In this document: piece by piece, positions 1-5,873 of the stretch | How the letters are laid out: every line of letters begins with the position of its first letter | Position numbering within the stretch: position 1 is the first letter of the stretch | Origin: Thermoplasmata archaeon | GTDB taxonomy: Archaea > Thermoplasmatota > Thermoplasmata > Thermoplasmatales > Thermoplasmataceae | Direction: 5' to 3' | Length of the DNA stretch: 9,243 bases | NCBI GenBank assembly: GCA_021847855.1 | Contig: JAJZOT010000044.1 | Location: forward strand, 1-9,243 | The notes under the pieces: generated by a model | What the model saw: only the letters and a program-made list of their open reading frames with translations | Database searches by the model: none | Told to the model about the DNA's origin: nothing | Translations under genes and position numbers: made by a program

Positions 1-584
1 GCATGGTCTAGAGTATCCTTTACATCGTCGTAGGTTCCACCATTGTTTCGGATTGCCATGGCTACAGTATGCCTCAAAGTGTGTGGGGTTACCCTCCTGT
101 GAAGTGCTGCCTTTCCCGCCTCAGTGATAATGTTCCATACCTGCGTCCGTGTGAGGTTTATGATCTGCTCTTCTGGCTGTATTTTGTTCTGGTTAATGTA
201 GATTGAAAGTGCATAACCGAGTTCCATTGAAATCGGTTTGTTGCTCCATAAGTCTGATTTATGGACATATGCCGTGATGTACCTCCTTATGAAATTGATG
301 TCCTTTGGCCTGATGCTCAACATATCGGATACCCTAAGGCCAGTTTCAAAAATAAGTTGGCACATGAGAATATTCCTGTCCCTCTGGGTTCCATTGTTCA
401 TTAAGTACGTCTGTAGAACTGTGAATTCATTTGGCGTAAGGTAGTTCTCTGTTTTAGACTTCTCAGATTTAGTACGGGTATGATCGGGAAGTTGAGGTAC
501 TCTCCTGGACTTCCTTGAAGGTCGTAACTTCATTTCTGAAATGGGAACGATCTCGCCTTCAATTTTTCCAATTTTACTTTTCAT
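1..584 (-). CDS. Tyrosine recombinase/integrase, C-terminus cut by the window edge
   Basis: Site-specific DNA recombinase of the tyrosine (XerC/D, phage integrase) family. 194 codons are visible from an ATG at 584. The catalytic domain starts near residue 48 (YLTPNEF). The box I arginine is R84 in ETGLRVSDML, the box II signature is H168-TL-R171-H172 in TPHTLRHT, and the LDH ending at H194 corresponds to the usual LGH. The hairpin lysine is probably in VHKSD or SNKPI (residues 107-118). The nucleophilic tyrosine would lie past the left edge. Only about 47 residues precede the catalytic domain, too few for a normal SAM-like core-binding domain. The frame stays open for about 25 codons upstream of the ATG but has no ATG, GTG or TTG there, and a TATA-like box at 631-640 supports this start. 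Such genes integrate viruses and plasmids or resolve chromosomes; a mobile-element origin fits the neighbours. Confidence 0.9.
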   Translation of the reverse strand, partial: MKSKIGKIEGEIVPISEMKLRPSRKSRRVPQLPDHTRTKSEKSKTENYLTPNEFTVLQTYLMNNGTQRDRNILMCQLIFETGLRVSDMLSIRPKDINFIRRYITAYVHKSDLWSNKPISMELGYALSIYINQNKIQPEEQIINLTRTQVWNIITEAGKAALHRRVTPHTLRHTVAMAIRNNGGTYDDVKDTLDH

Positions 585-630
585 CCTACTGTTTAATATG
601 AATAGGTTGTAATAAATTCTGCCCTCATTT

Positions 631-640
631 TGCTTATAAA
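631..640 (-). promoter_or_regulatory. TATA-like box for the integrase
   Basis: On the minus strand this reads TTTATAAGCA, a good match to an archaeal TATA box. It would place a transcription start near 605-609, giving a leader of roughly 20-25 bases before the ATG at 584. Inference from spacing and sequence only. Confidence 0.45.
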
Positions 641-723
641 TGGATTGGGTGTTTTGGGATCATCATTTAACAATTGTCTATGTATTGTAAAGCCAGAATA
701 AAATTCATTCATTCAAATCTTGA

Positions 724-1662
724 TCAATTTCTCAGTTTTCTTCTTGGCCTCCTTATCCTGCTCTTTTCCAATCCTTGTACCCTAAAGAATGAGGCAATTA
801 GCTTAGCCAACAGTATGATCAGCAATGTGATGACAATCTCCAATGGGGATACGTCGGCAAAAACACTCAAAAATTTGTGAGGGAGCGTGGGGAATATGTT
901 GAGGAATATTGAGTTGTAATAAACCAGCACTGATAAAGGGATAAGCACTATTCTCAACATAGCGGAGAAATTGGATAGAAGTAACGAACGGATGGAAAAA
1001 CCACTGCGGTATATCTTTTCAATAGATTCCGACTTCTCAAATTCGAAGTCTATCCTGATGAGAGGCATTACTAGGGCCACGGCAGGCAAGACCGAATAAC
1101 CGATCTGCATAAGCAAGAACTCAGTTGGGAAATACAAGACAAAATTCCCGCTATATTGGTACACCCATGTATATTGAGTAATTAGCTCCCCGAAGATGCC
1201 GGCAAACACCAACAGCAGGTCGTAATACTCTGCTATGACAGAAGCACCAACTACTCTCCAGGTTTTTCTATTTCGATATCTCTGTTCTATCTCTTTTTTC
1301 CAGAAGTCTATGAACTTCTGCCTTTGCGACTTTGAACGTGATCCGTTCTCCCGGTCATAGAAATTTACCTTCCTTCTATTTACGGCCCCATCAAAAGAAA
1401 CACCCCATGATTTGGTCTCAATCTTAAATTTCAAGTTTTTAGCTCTTATAGAAGCTGAATTCTTTCGCGAAGAAGCTGCCAACTGAGTTTTCAACTCACC
1501 AACCGACTCAGTAGCGAACTTATTACTCTTGTAGTTGAGGGTATAAAACTCCTTGGTGTCTTCCAAGTTCCCCAGGTGGTTCCTTCTCAATACAAAGACC
1601 AAGTCTTCAAGGAGGTTAAGGTCGAGGAATCTCCAAGAAAAATTTGCAAAAGGGGGATCCAT
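724..1662 (-). CDS. Membrane protein of unknown family
   Basis: 312 residues; I do not recognise the family. The N-terminal half (about 1-140) is soluble and strongly basic and polar, with many Lys, Arg and Ser between residues 45 and 135. The C-terminal half is hydrophobic, with probable membrane segments near 147-166, 174-204, 227-258 (long, possibly two) and 272-293, then a very basic tail (SRIRRPRRKLRN) that should stay cytoplasmic. No Walker, zinc or protease motif is visible. The ATG at 1662 has an in-frame stop five codons upstream and no clear ribosome binding site. The gene lies on the same strand as, and about 100 bases downstream of, two tiny ORFs, so it could share their transcript. 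A role in self-protection or export for a neighbouring peptide system is possible but unproven. A perfect GTTTG-CTT-CAAAC stem-loop sits upstream at 1707-1719. Confidence 0.75.
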   Translation of the reverse strand: MDPPFANFSWRFLDLNLLEDLVFVLRRNHLGNLEDTKEFYTLNYKSNKFATESVGELKTQLAASSRKNSASIRAKNLKFKIETKSWGVSFDGAVNRRKVNFYDRENGSRSKSQRQKFIDFWKKEIEQRYRNRKTWRVVGASVIAEYYDLLLVFAGIFGELITQYTWVYQYSGNFVLYFPTEFLLMQIGYSVLPAVALVMPLIRIDFEFEKSESIEKIYRSGFSIRSLLLSNFSAMLRIVLIPLSVLVYYNSIFLNIFPTLPHKFLSVFADVSPLEIVITLLIILLAKLIASFFRVQGLEKSRIRRPRRKLRN

Positions 1663-1760
1663 GTCAATTTGGTTCTACCATGCCTGAGTGACTCATAAAG
1701 ATGGCTGTTTGCTTCAAACGAAAGTCTATTAAATTTCCTTTTTGTTCTATTTTTTTTAGC

Positions 1761-1814
1761 TCAAAAAATGAAATTGTTAAGTATAGAAAAATATTCAAAG
1801 TTAATTATTGTCAT
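1761..1814 (-). CDS. Candidate 17-residue peptide, translationally coupled to the 23-mer upstream
   Basis: The ORF reads MTIINFEYFSILNNFIF and then TGA. It begins with ATG at 1814, one base after the TAA of the 23-codon ORF. GGAGG at 1820-1824, inside the last codons of that ORF, is five bases from the ATG, which is ideal for coupled translation. The peptide is hydrophobic and aromatic (four Phe, one Tyr) with no Cys, and could associate with membrane. A T6 run at 1764-1769 overlaps its end and could serve as an archaeal terminator. The DNA is very AT-rich and the ORF is short, so it could be accidental; the well-placed ribosome binding site is the only real support. Confidence 0.3.
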   Translation of the reverse strand: MTIINFEYFSILNNFIF

Positions 1815-1815
1815 A

Positions 1816-1887
1816 TTATCCTCCGTTTTGCTTTGCTGTTGGCTTTGCGAGTACGATTTCTTCGATCTCAAAGTCCTTCTTAGACAA
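1816..1887 (-). CDS. Candidate 23-residue precursor-like peptide
   Basis: A short frame starts with TTG at 1887 and ends with TAA at 1816. The peptide begins MSKKDFEIEE and ends AKPTAKQNGG. GGAGGTG at 1894-1900, complementary to the 3' end of archaeal 16S rRNA, lies six bases upstream of the TTG, and an in-frame TGA lies two codons before it, so the start is fixed. The N-terminal half is charged and amphipathic (DFEIEEIVL), as in many leader segments bound by RiPP recognition elements. The C-terminal half is Ala/Lys/Pro/Thr/Gln/Asn-rich and ends in Gly-Gly. There is no Cys and only one Ser and one Thr, so classical azole formation could at most use Thr17 or Ser2. It is divergent from the SagB operon. 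Alternative: a regulatory leader ORF for the downstream membrane gene. The peptide function is inference. Confidence 0.5.
   Translation of the reverse strand: MSKKDFEIEEIVLAKPTAKQNGG
1820..1824 (-). promoter_or_regulatory. Ribosome binding site for the 17-codon ORF
   Basis: GGAGG on the minus strand, five bases before the ATG at 1814 and inside the final Gly-Gly codons of the 23-codon ORF. The overlap suggests coupled translation. Confidence 0.4.
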
Positions 1888-1893
1888 GTCTCA

Positions 1894-1900
1894 CACCTCC
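1894..1900 (-). promoter_or_regulatory. Strong ribosome binding site for the 23-codon ORF
   Basis: GGAGGTG on the minus strand, a seven-base match to the archaeal Shine-Dalgarno consensus, six bases before a TTG codon. It is the main evidence that this otherwise invisible ORF is translated. Confidence 0.6.
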
Positions 1901-1927
1901 ATCAAATTTGACGCTTGTAATTTATTA

Positions 1928-1937
1928 GAATATATCG
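1928..1937 (-). promoter_or_regulatory. TATA-like box for the minus-strand small peptides
   Basis: On the minus strand this reads CGATATATTC. A start about 25 bases downstream would fall near 1905, leaving a short leader containing the GGAGGTG site. A second AT-rich candidate (TGTATATAAT) lies further upstream, so the assignment is tentative. Confidence 0.35.
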
Positions 1938-1952
1938 TTCGAAATATTGAAC
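1937..1952. promoter_or_regulatory. Imperfect dyad between divergent promoters, candidate operator
   Basis: GTTCGAAATATTGAAC has identical GTTC/GAAC half-sites around an AT-rich centre. It sits between the minus-strand TATA candidate (1928-1937) and the plus-strand TATA box (1958-1967), where one dimeric regulator could control both directions. No regulator gene is visible in the window. Confidence 0.35.
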
Positions 1953-1957
1953 ATTAG

Positions 1958-1967
1958 TATTATATAC
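1958..1967 (+). promoter_or_regulatory. TATA box of the SagB operon
   Basis: TATTATATAC is centred about 23 bases before the ATG at 1985. With no ribosome binding site in front of that ATG, this spacing indicates a leaderless transcript, as is common in Thermoplasmata. Confidence 0.55.
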
Positions 1968-1984
1968 ATTTCACTATTAATTAA

Positions 1985-3052
1985 ATGATGTTATATACAG
2001 ACTCTGCAATAATGGTGTATCCACCAAATTCTTTACTATCTGAAAATTGGCTTGTGACTTCCCTAAAGAACAAAATGAGTTTTAAGGTAAGTGCACCAGT
2101 GCTGGGAGTTTTTCTGTATTGCAATATCCCTAGGGCCAAAGAGGATGTTTATTCATACTTTTATGAAAAATATAGGATAGATAGGGATTTAATCGATTTC
2201 TGTCTCACTAAACTCATCGATAAGAAGCTACTGCTAGAAGACAACTTAGATTCTGAACGAATAAAGGGATTGGCTTATGATCCTAACATATATTCGAGGT
2301 GGTATGAAGTGAATTGGATGGGGGCTTTACATTATCACCTTTCATCATATGATTATCAGTTTATTGAAGATTATGAAGCCAAAGCCCGGATGATGGACTT
2401 TAGTGAAATGGAGAAAGACGATAATAGATACAAAGTTTATGATACAGCGCCCGAGTTATTTGTCCCTAAGGTAATCGACATCAATAATGATCTTAAATCC
2501 CAGTACAAAGGAGGATGCATTAATAAGGACTTATTAGCAACTATTTTATCATTGGGTTATTCTCAGACTGGAAGCCTACACGTTTACTGGGATGGTGAAC
2601 CATTATTACTACGTACTAGTCCGTCAGGCGGTTCTAGGCATCCAACAGAAACGTATGTTGTTGCCATAAATGTTGATGGGTTAGATCCAGGTTGGTACCA
2701 TTTCTCAGTTCAAGATCGCTCTCTGAGAGAGGTAAAAAAAGGATGGACGGACACCAAATCATTGAAGGATTTGTTACCTACAACTTACACGAGGGCAAAG
2801 TTTCAAGTTGATCTTATTTTTGTGTATACTTCGATTTTTGAACGGAACATGTACAGGTATAGGGACCCACGTACATTTAGAACGATTCACATGGATGTAG
2901 GTCATCTCGTAGCCACAACGGAGGTAATACTTGAAGAAACTGGATTGGAATTTCTTGTACAATATTCGGCAAATGACAAAGGAATTGAGAATTTTCTGAA
3001 TATAGATCCTCTCGTAGAAGGCTATATAGCTTCTATGTCGGTTGGACGCTGA
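1985..3052 (+). CDS. SagB-type FMN-dependent dehydrogenase with N-terminal winged-helix-like domain
   Basis: 355 residues, nitroreductase fold, SagB/ThcOx type. In TOMM pathways relatives use FMN to oxidise azoline rings to azoles. Residues 1-95 look like the winged-helix or RRE-like region of many SagB proteins, followed by the family signature around 105-128 (SRWYEVNWMGALHYHLSSYDY). The FMN loop SPSGGSRHPTE is at 212-222, then VAINVDGLDPGWYHF (226-240). The C-terminal core has RYRDPRTFRTIHMDVGHL (291-308) and ends in a typical strand, IASMSVGR. Two features are odd: the usual RRS-x-R motif at the start of the catalytic domain is not recognisable (KSQYKGG near 171-177 is in its place), and the Lys-Tyr motif appears as Arg-Tyr (291-292). 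Start at 1985 fits a leaderless transcript. First gene of a four-gene operon. Family assignment is confident; substrate unknown. Confidence 0.85.
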   Translation: MMLYTDSAIMVYPPNSLLSENWLVTSLKNKMSFKVSAPVLGVFLYCNIPRAKEDVYSYFYEKYRIDRDLIDFCLTKLIDKKLLLEDNLDSERIKGLAYDPNIYSRWYEVNWMGALHYHLSSYDYQFIEDYEAKARMMDFSEMEKDDNRYKVYDTAPELFVPKVIDINNDLKSQYKGGCINKDLLATILSLGYSQTGSLHVYWDGEPLLLRTSPSGGSRHPTETYVVAINVDGLDPGWYHFSVQDRSLREVKKGWTDTKSLKDLLPTTYTRAKFQVDLIFVYTSIFERNMYRYRDPRTFRTIHMDVGHLVATTEVILEETGLEFLVQYSANDKGIENFLNIDPLVEGYIASMSVGR

Positions 3053-3064
3053 GAGGATAAAAAG

Positions 3065-4174
3065 ATGAAAGAAATTAATTCCACAACAGAATGGAAAATA
3101 TGCAGTACCGTTGATACTGTTTTTTGGAAGGAGTACTTGATGATTTCTAACCCTCTCCTGAAAAAAAGATTCAAGATTAAAACAGATTCTTTTATAGAAT
3201 ATCTCATTTCAACCCATCAAGAGGGAATTGAGCAATTTGGGCATATTCAGGCTTACTTACAAGAAAAAGGCTTCCTAGACCCATCAGTTGGTGAATACGA
3301 CGCTAATCAGATCAAGCATTGGATAGACCGAGGATGGTATGATTCTTTAATATACCTAATGTGGTCAAAAACACCGAATTTTATAGACGATAATGATAAT
3401 GATGGGAGACTCAGGCGTAATCTGATTGAAAGTTATATCAAAGATGAAGGCCCTCCGAAAAGGGTTTTTACAAATGATTCCAAAGTCCGTATCTCTCTTC
3501 CCAATCCGAAAAAGGCTGAGCAAAGCAATCACTTTCAATCGGACATAAAAGGTACACTTTTTAACAGAAGAACCCAACGAATTTTCTCTGGAGATAAGAT
3601 TACCGAGGAAATCTTATCTTATGTAATGTGGAATGGGTTAAAGAGGGTGAGATCTATCAGAAAACTTACTTACGAGGACCCGTTGGACTATTTCGGCAGT
3701 CATGGAACTGAATTTGATTTTATCCTGGTAATTTATGGTATTGAAGGGATAACTAAAGGTATTTATTTATACGACATCCTCCAAAACTCGCTAAGTCTTG
3801 TGAAAGAGGGGGATTTCAGGGAAGTTCTGGTTAAAGGATTATGGGATCATAAAGCACCAATGTCCGCTACTCACACAATACTGTTCGTATCAGATTTTGG
3901 GCAATATCAGTGGAGATACAGACATGAACGTGCTCTTAGAAATATATTTATTGAAGCTGGAAGAATTGCACAAAGATTGATCATAGAAGGAGAAAGGTTG
4001 GGGATTGGCTCTTTGCCGACCCCAGCGACTAGAGATACTTTGTTAGAGAATTTGTTAGACCTTGATAGGTCTAAACAATTTGTCGTTTATACGTTAACTA
4101 TGGGTAAAAAAGTCACCCTAAAAGGTAATATGCCTAAAGGTAAGAATGAACTCGAGTGGGTCAGAGAAATCTAA
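3065..4174 (+). CDS. Second SagB-like FMN dehydrogenase, lacking the SGGxRHP loop
   Basis: 369 residues, nitroreductase fold, divergent from its neighbour. Residues 1-155 form an N-terminal extension with winged-helix-like character. The catalytic domain opens with the basic FMN-phosphate motif NRRTQRIFSG (167-176). Where relatives have PSGGxRHPxE, this protein has YFGSHGTEFDF (209-219), so that loop is lost. IYGIEGITKGIYLYD (223-237) matches the usual strand after it. Further on are WRYRHERALRNIFIEAGRIAQ (283-303) with Arg-Tyr in place of Lys-Tyr, LGIGSLPTPATRDTLLENLL (312-331), and a final strand YTLTMGKK. It begins 12 bases after the preceding stop, with GAGAGGAT at 3052-3059 as ribosome binding site. 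Its losses are complementary to those of the neighbouring SagB-like protein, so the pair may be a heterodimer. Alternative: a non-catalytic scaffolding or leader-binding partner. Confidence 0.8.
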   Translation: MKEINSTTEWKICSTVDTVFWKEYLMISNPLLKKRFKIKTDSFIEYLISTHQEGIEQFGHIQAYLQEKGFLDPSVGEYDANQIKHWIDRGWYDSLIYLMWSKTPNFIDDNDNDGRLRRNLIESYIKDEGPPKRVFTNDSKVRISLPNPKKAEQSNHFQSDIKGTLFNRRTQRIFSGDKITEEILSYVMWNGLKRVRSIRKLTYEDPLDYFGSHGTEFDFILVIYGIEGITKGIYLYDILQNSLSLVKEGDFREVLVKGLWDHKAPMSATHTILFVSDFGQYQWRYRHERALRNIFIEAGRIAQRLIIEGERLGIGSLPTPATRDTLLENLLDLDRSKQFVVYTLTMGKKVTLKGNMPKGKNELEWVREI

Positions 4175-4189
4175 CATTTATATGAGGAG

Positions 4190-5383
4190 GTGGTTAATTT
4201 CGAAACTGACGTCAAGAATTATCTTGGAGTGGCTACAAGTATAGCACTTTCTAGGGTGTCTATCTCAATTTTTTATATTTCCATACTATGGATGACATTT
4301 ATTCTTACTCACTCCACAATTTTGACGGGATTTGCAGACGGTTTGGTGACTATACCTCTTATCCTAAGTTTTGTGGTCGGAAATATTGTAGATAAGAGCG
4401 TAAATAAAAAAAGGGTAGCTATTGTAGCATCCATAGTCAGAGGGCTTTTCGTCGTTCCACTTGCAGTGTCTTATTATACATCAAATAAGGAATTCATAGT
4501 CATTTCAATAATGGTGCTCTCTTTTTCTGTGGGCCTTACCTCTGATTTCGTTAATTCTGTTCGGGCTATTTGGATTAAACGATTCTTGAAAGATAAAAAT
4601 AAAGTTAAGAGGTATAGGGCTTATTCAAATATATTTTACAATATAGCTGAAGGAACAGGGTACGTCTTATCAGGAATACTGATAGTGGATGGGGTGAGCT
4701 TAACATTATTAACACTAATCTTCGCGTTTGAACTTACGACTATACCGATAATATTCATAAAAACAAAAGACGAATCTAATAAGTTTAGTGAAGTATACAC
4801 TGCAAAACAGGACATGTCCTCTGTTTTCAGAAAGGTAAAAAAAACGCCGATTGTAATTGCACTGTTTGCAGAGGGATTCCTATTAAATTTTGTATATGGA
4901 ACATTCGGAGTAATTTCAACATTTATGGTTATCAAATTTTTTGATTTATCTGCGCTCTATCTTTCCTTGATTTTTATAGTTATTACGATTGGAATTTCCT
5001 TTGGCTCCTTTTTAGAGAGAGGTGAAGGCACTGCAAGATTTGAAAGGGCCGGTATATCAATTTTTGTTATTGCATTGATGTTTCTTGCTATTAGATTCCT
5101 ACAAAATTTTTTTCTTATATTATTACCCATTTTTATCATTGGCACTTCAATCGGCGTGGGCGAAATAGTCATATTCTCATCAATACAAAACAATGTGGAA
5201 GAAGAGATTACTGGTACTGTTCAAGGTGCTTTTAACAGTTTATCAACAGGAGTTACCTTCATATCTGGCCCAATTATAGGTGGGGTAATAAGTTTAGTTG
5301 GTTACCTCAATAGTTATTTCATATTATTTATTTCCACTGCTATTTTATCGAGCTTTTTGTTACTTTTCACGCGGGTGGTATGA
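4190..5383 (+). CDS. Major facilitator superfamily transporter
   Basis: 397 residues with about twelve hydrophobic segments spread over the whole length, the standard MFS size. The cytoplasmic loop between helices 2 and 3 carries a motif A-like sequence, GNIVDKSVNKKRV (64-76). A polar central loop at about 191-218 separates the two six-helix halves. Conserved-looking SGPIIGGVIS (359-368) is in the last helices. The frame can start with GTG at 4190, but that codon overlaps the GAGGAGGTG ribosome binding site; a GTG 13 codons in would start at residue 14, just before helix 1, and an ATG at 4182 is out of frame. The start is therefore uncertain. The gap from the upstream dehydrogenase gene is 15 bases, and the acetyltransferase frame follows after one base. 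In this operon the likely role is efflux of the pathway product, giving secretion or self-resistance; the substrate is not deducible. Confidence 0.85.
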   Translation: MVNFETDVKNYLGVATSIALSRVSISIFYISILWMTFILTHSTILTGFADGLVTIPLILSFVVGNIVDKSVNKKRVAIVASIVRGLFVVPLAVSYYTSNKEFIVISIMVLSFSVGLTSDFVNSVRAIWIKRFLKDKNKVKRYRAYSNIFYNIAEGTGYVLSGILIVDGVSLTLLTLIFAFELTTIPIIFIKTKDESNKFSEVYTAKQDMSSVFRKVKKTPIVIALFAEGFLLNFVYGTFGVISTFMVIKFFDLSALYLSLIFIVITIGISFGSFLERGEGTARFERAGISIFVIALMFLAIRFLQNFFLILLPIFIIGTSIGVGEIVIFSSIQNNVEEEITGTVQGAFNSLSTGVTFISGPIIGGVISLVGYLNSYFILFISTAILSSFLLLFTRVV

Positions 5384-5384
5384 G

Positions 5385-5873
5385 GTGTCTACCGTTGTTA
5401 AGAAACTAGTTGAAGAGGATGCGGAAGTTGTTCGAGAGGTAGCTACTGCCTCTTGGAATTTTACCTACAAGGGAATATATGATTATGAATATATTGAGCA
5501 ATGGTTGAGAGATCACTACAGTATAGGAGGAATTAAAAAAGATATAAGAAGATCTCTAAATGATGAAGGGTTGCTTTTCCTAGGAGTTTTTGTAGATTCA
5601 CTGTGTGTTGGTTTTATAGAGTGCAAATTTTCTCATGGCGAGGCTGACTTGTTGCGTTTGTATCTTAGGCCAGACAAGATGGGACAAGGTTATGGTAAAG
5701 CTCTGCTTCTGGATGCGGAAAACTTTTTAGTTAAACACAGTATCAAGAAATGTATTCTTGAAGTAAACCGCAAAAATACTCGGGCCATATCATTCTACAA
5801 GAATTTCGGATTCAGAATAACGGGAATCAACGGTGATGATTATTCAATGGTTAAAGAGTATCAGACGTGTTAG
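5385..5873 (+). CDS. PaiA-like GNAT N-acetyltransferase
   Basis: Acetyl-CoA dependent GNAT, 162 residues from a GTG at 5385. It closely resembles, from memory, the structurally characterised PaiA acetyltransferase of Thermoplasma acidophilum, which acetylates polyamines: shared features are ASWNFTYKGIYDYEYIEQW (22-40), LFLGVFVDS (64-72), GFIE (76-79), LLRLYLRP (89-96), and ISFYKNFGF (135-143). The acetyl-CoA pyrophosphate loop is DKMGQGYGKALL (97-108). A longer reading from an upstream ATG would overlap the transporter by 86 bases and add unrelated hydrophobic residues, so the GTG, directly after the transporter stop with GGGTGG at 5373-5378, is preferred. Fourth gene of the operon. It may acetylate lysines or amines of the product or the product itself for self-protection, or act independently on polyamines. 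The family call is strong; the role in the cluster is inference. Confidence 0.88.
   Translation: MSTVVKKLVEEDAEVVREVATASWNFTYKGIYDYEYIEQWLRDHYSIGGIKKDIRRSLNDEGLLFLGVFVDSLCVGFIECKFSHGEADLLRLYLRPDKMGQGYGKALLLDAENFLVKHSIKKCILEVNRKNTRAISFYKNFGFRITGINGDDYSMVKEYQTC

Noticed and set aside
1701..1883. Plus-strand 60-codon ORF across the divergent region
   Set aside because: It is antisense to the two small ORFs that have strong ribosome binding sites, has no such site itself, and its translation is low-quality and AT-driven.
4182..4244. 20-codon ORF starting with ATG at 4182
   Set aside because: Out of frame with the transporter; the ATG lies within the ribosome binding region and the peptide is not distinctive.
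5298..5384. Upstream ATG extension of the acetyltransferase
   Set aside because: It overlaps the transporter by 86 bases and adds hydrophobic residues not found in PaiA-type proteins; the GTG at 5385 gives the family N-terminus.
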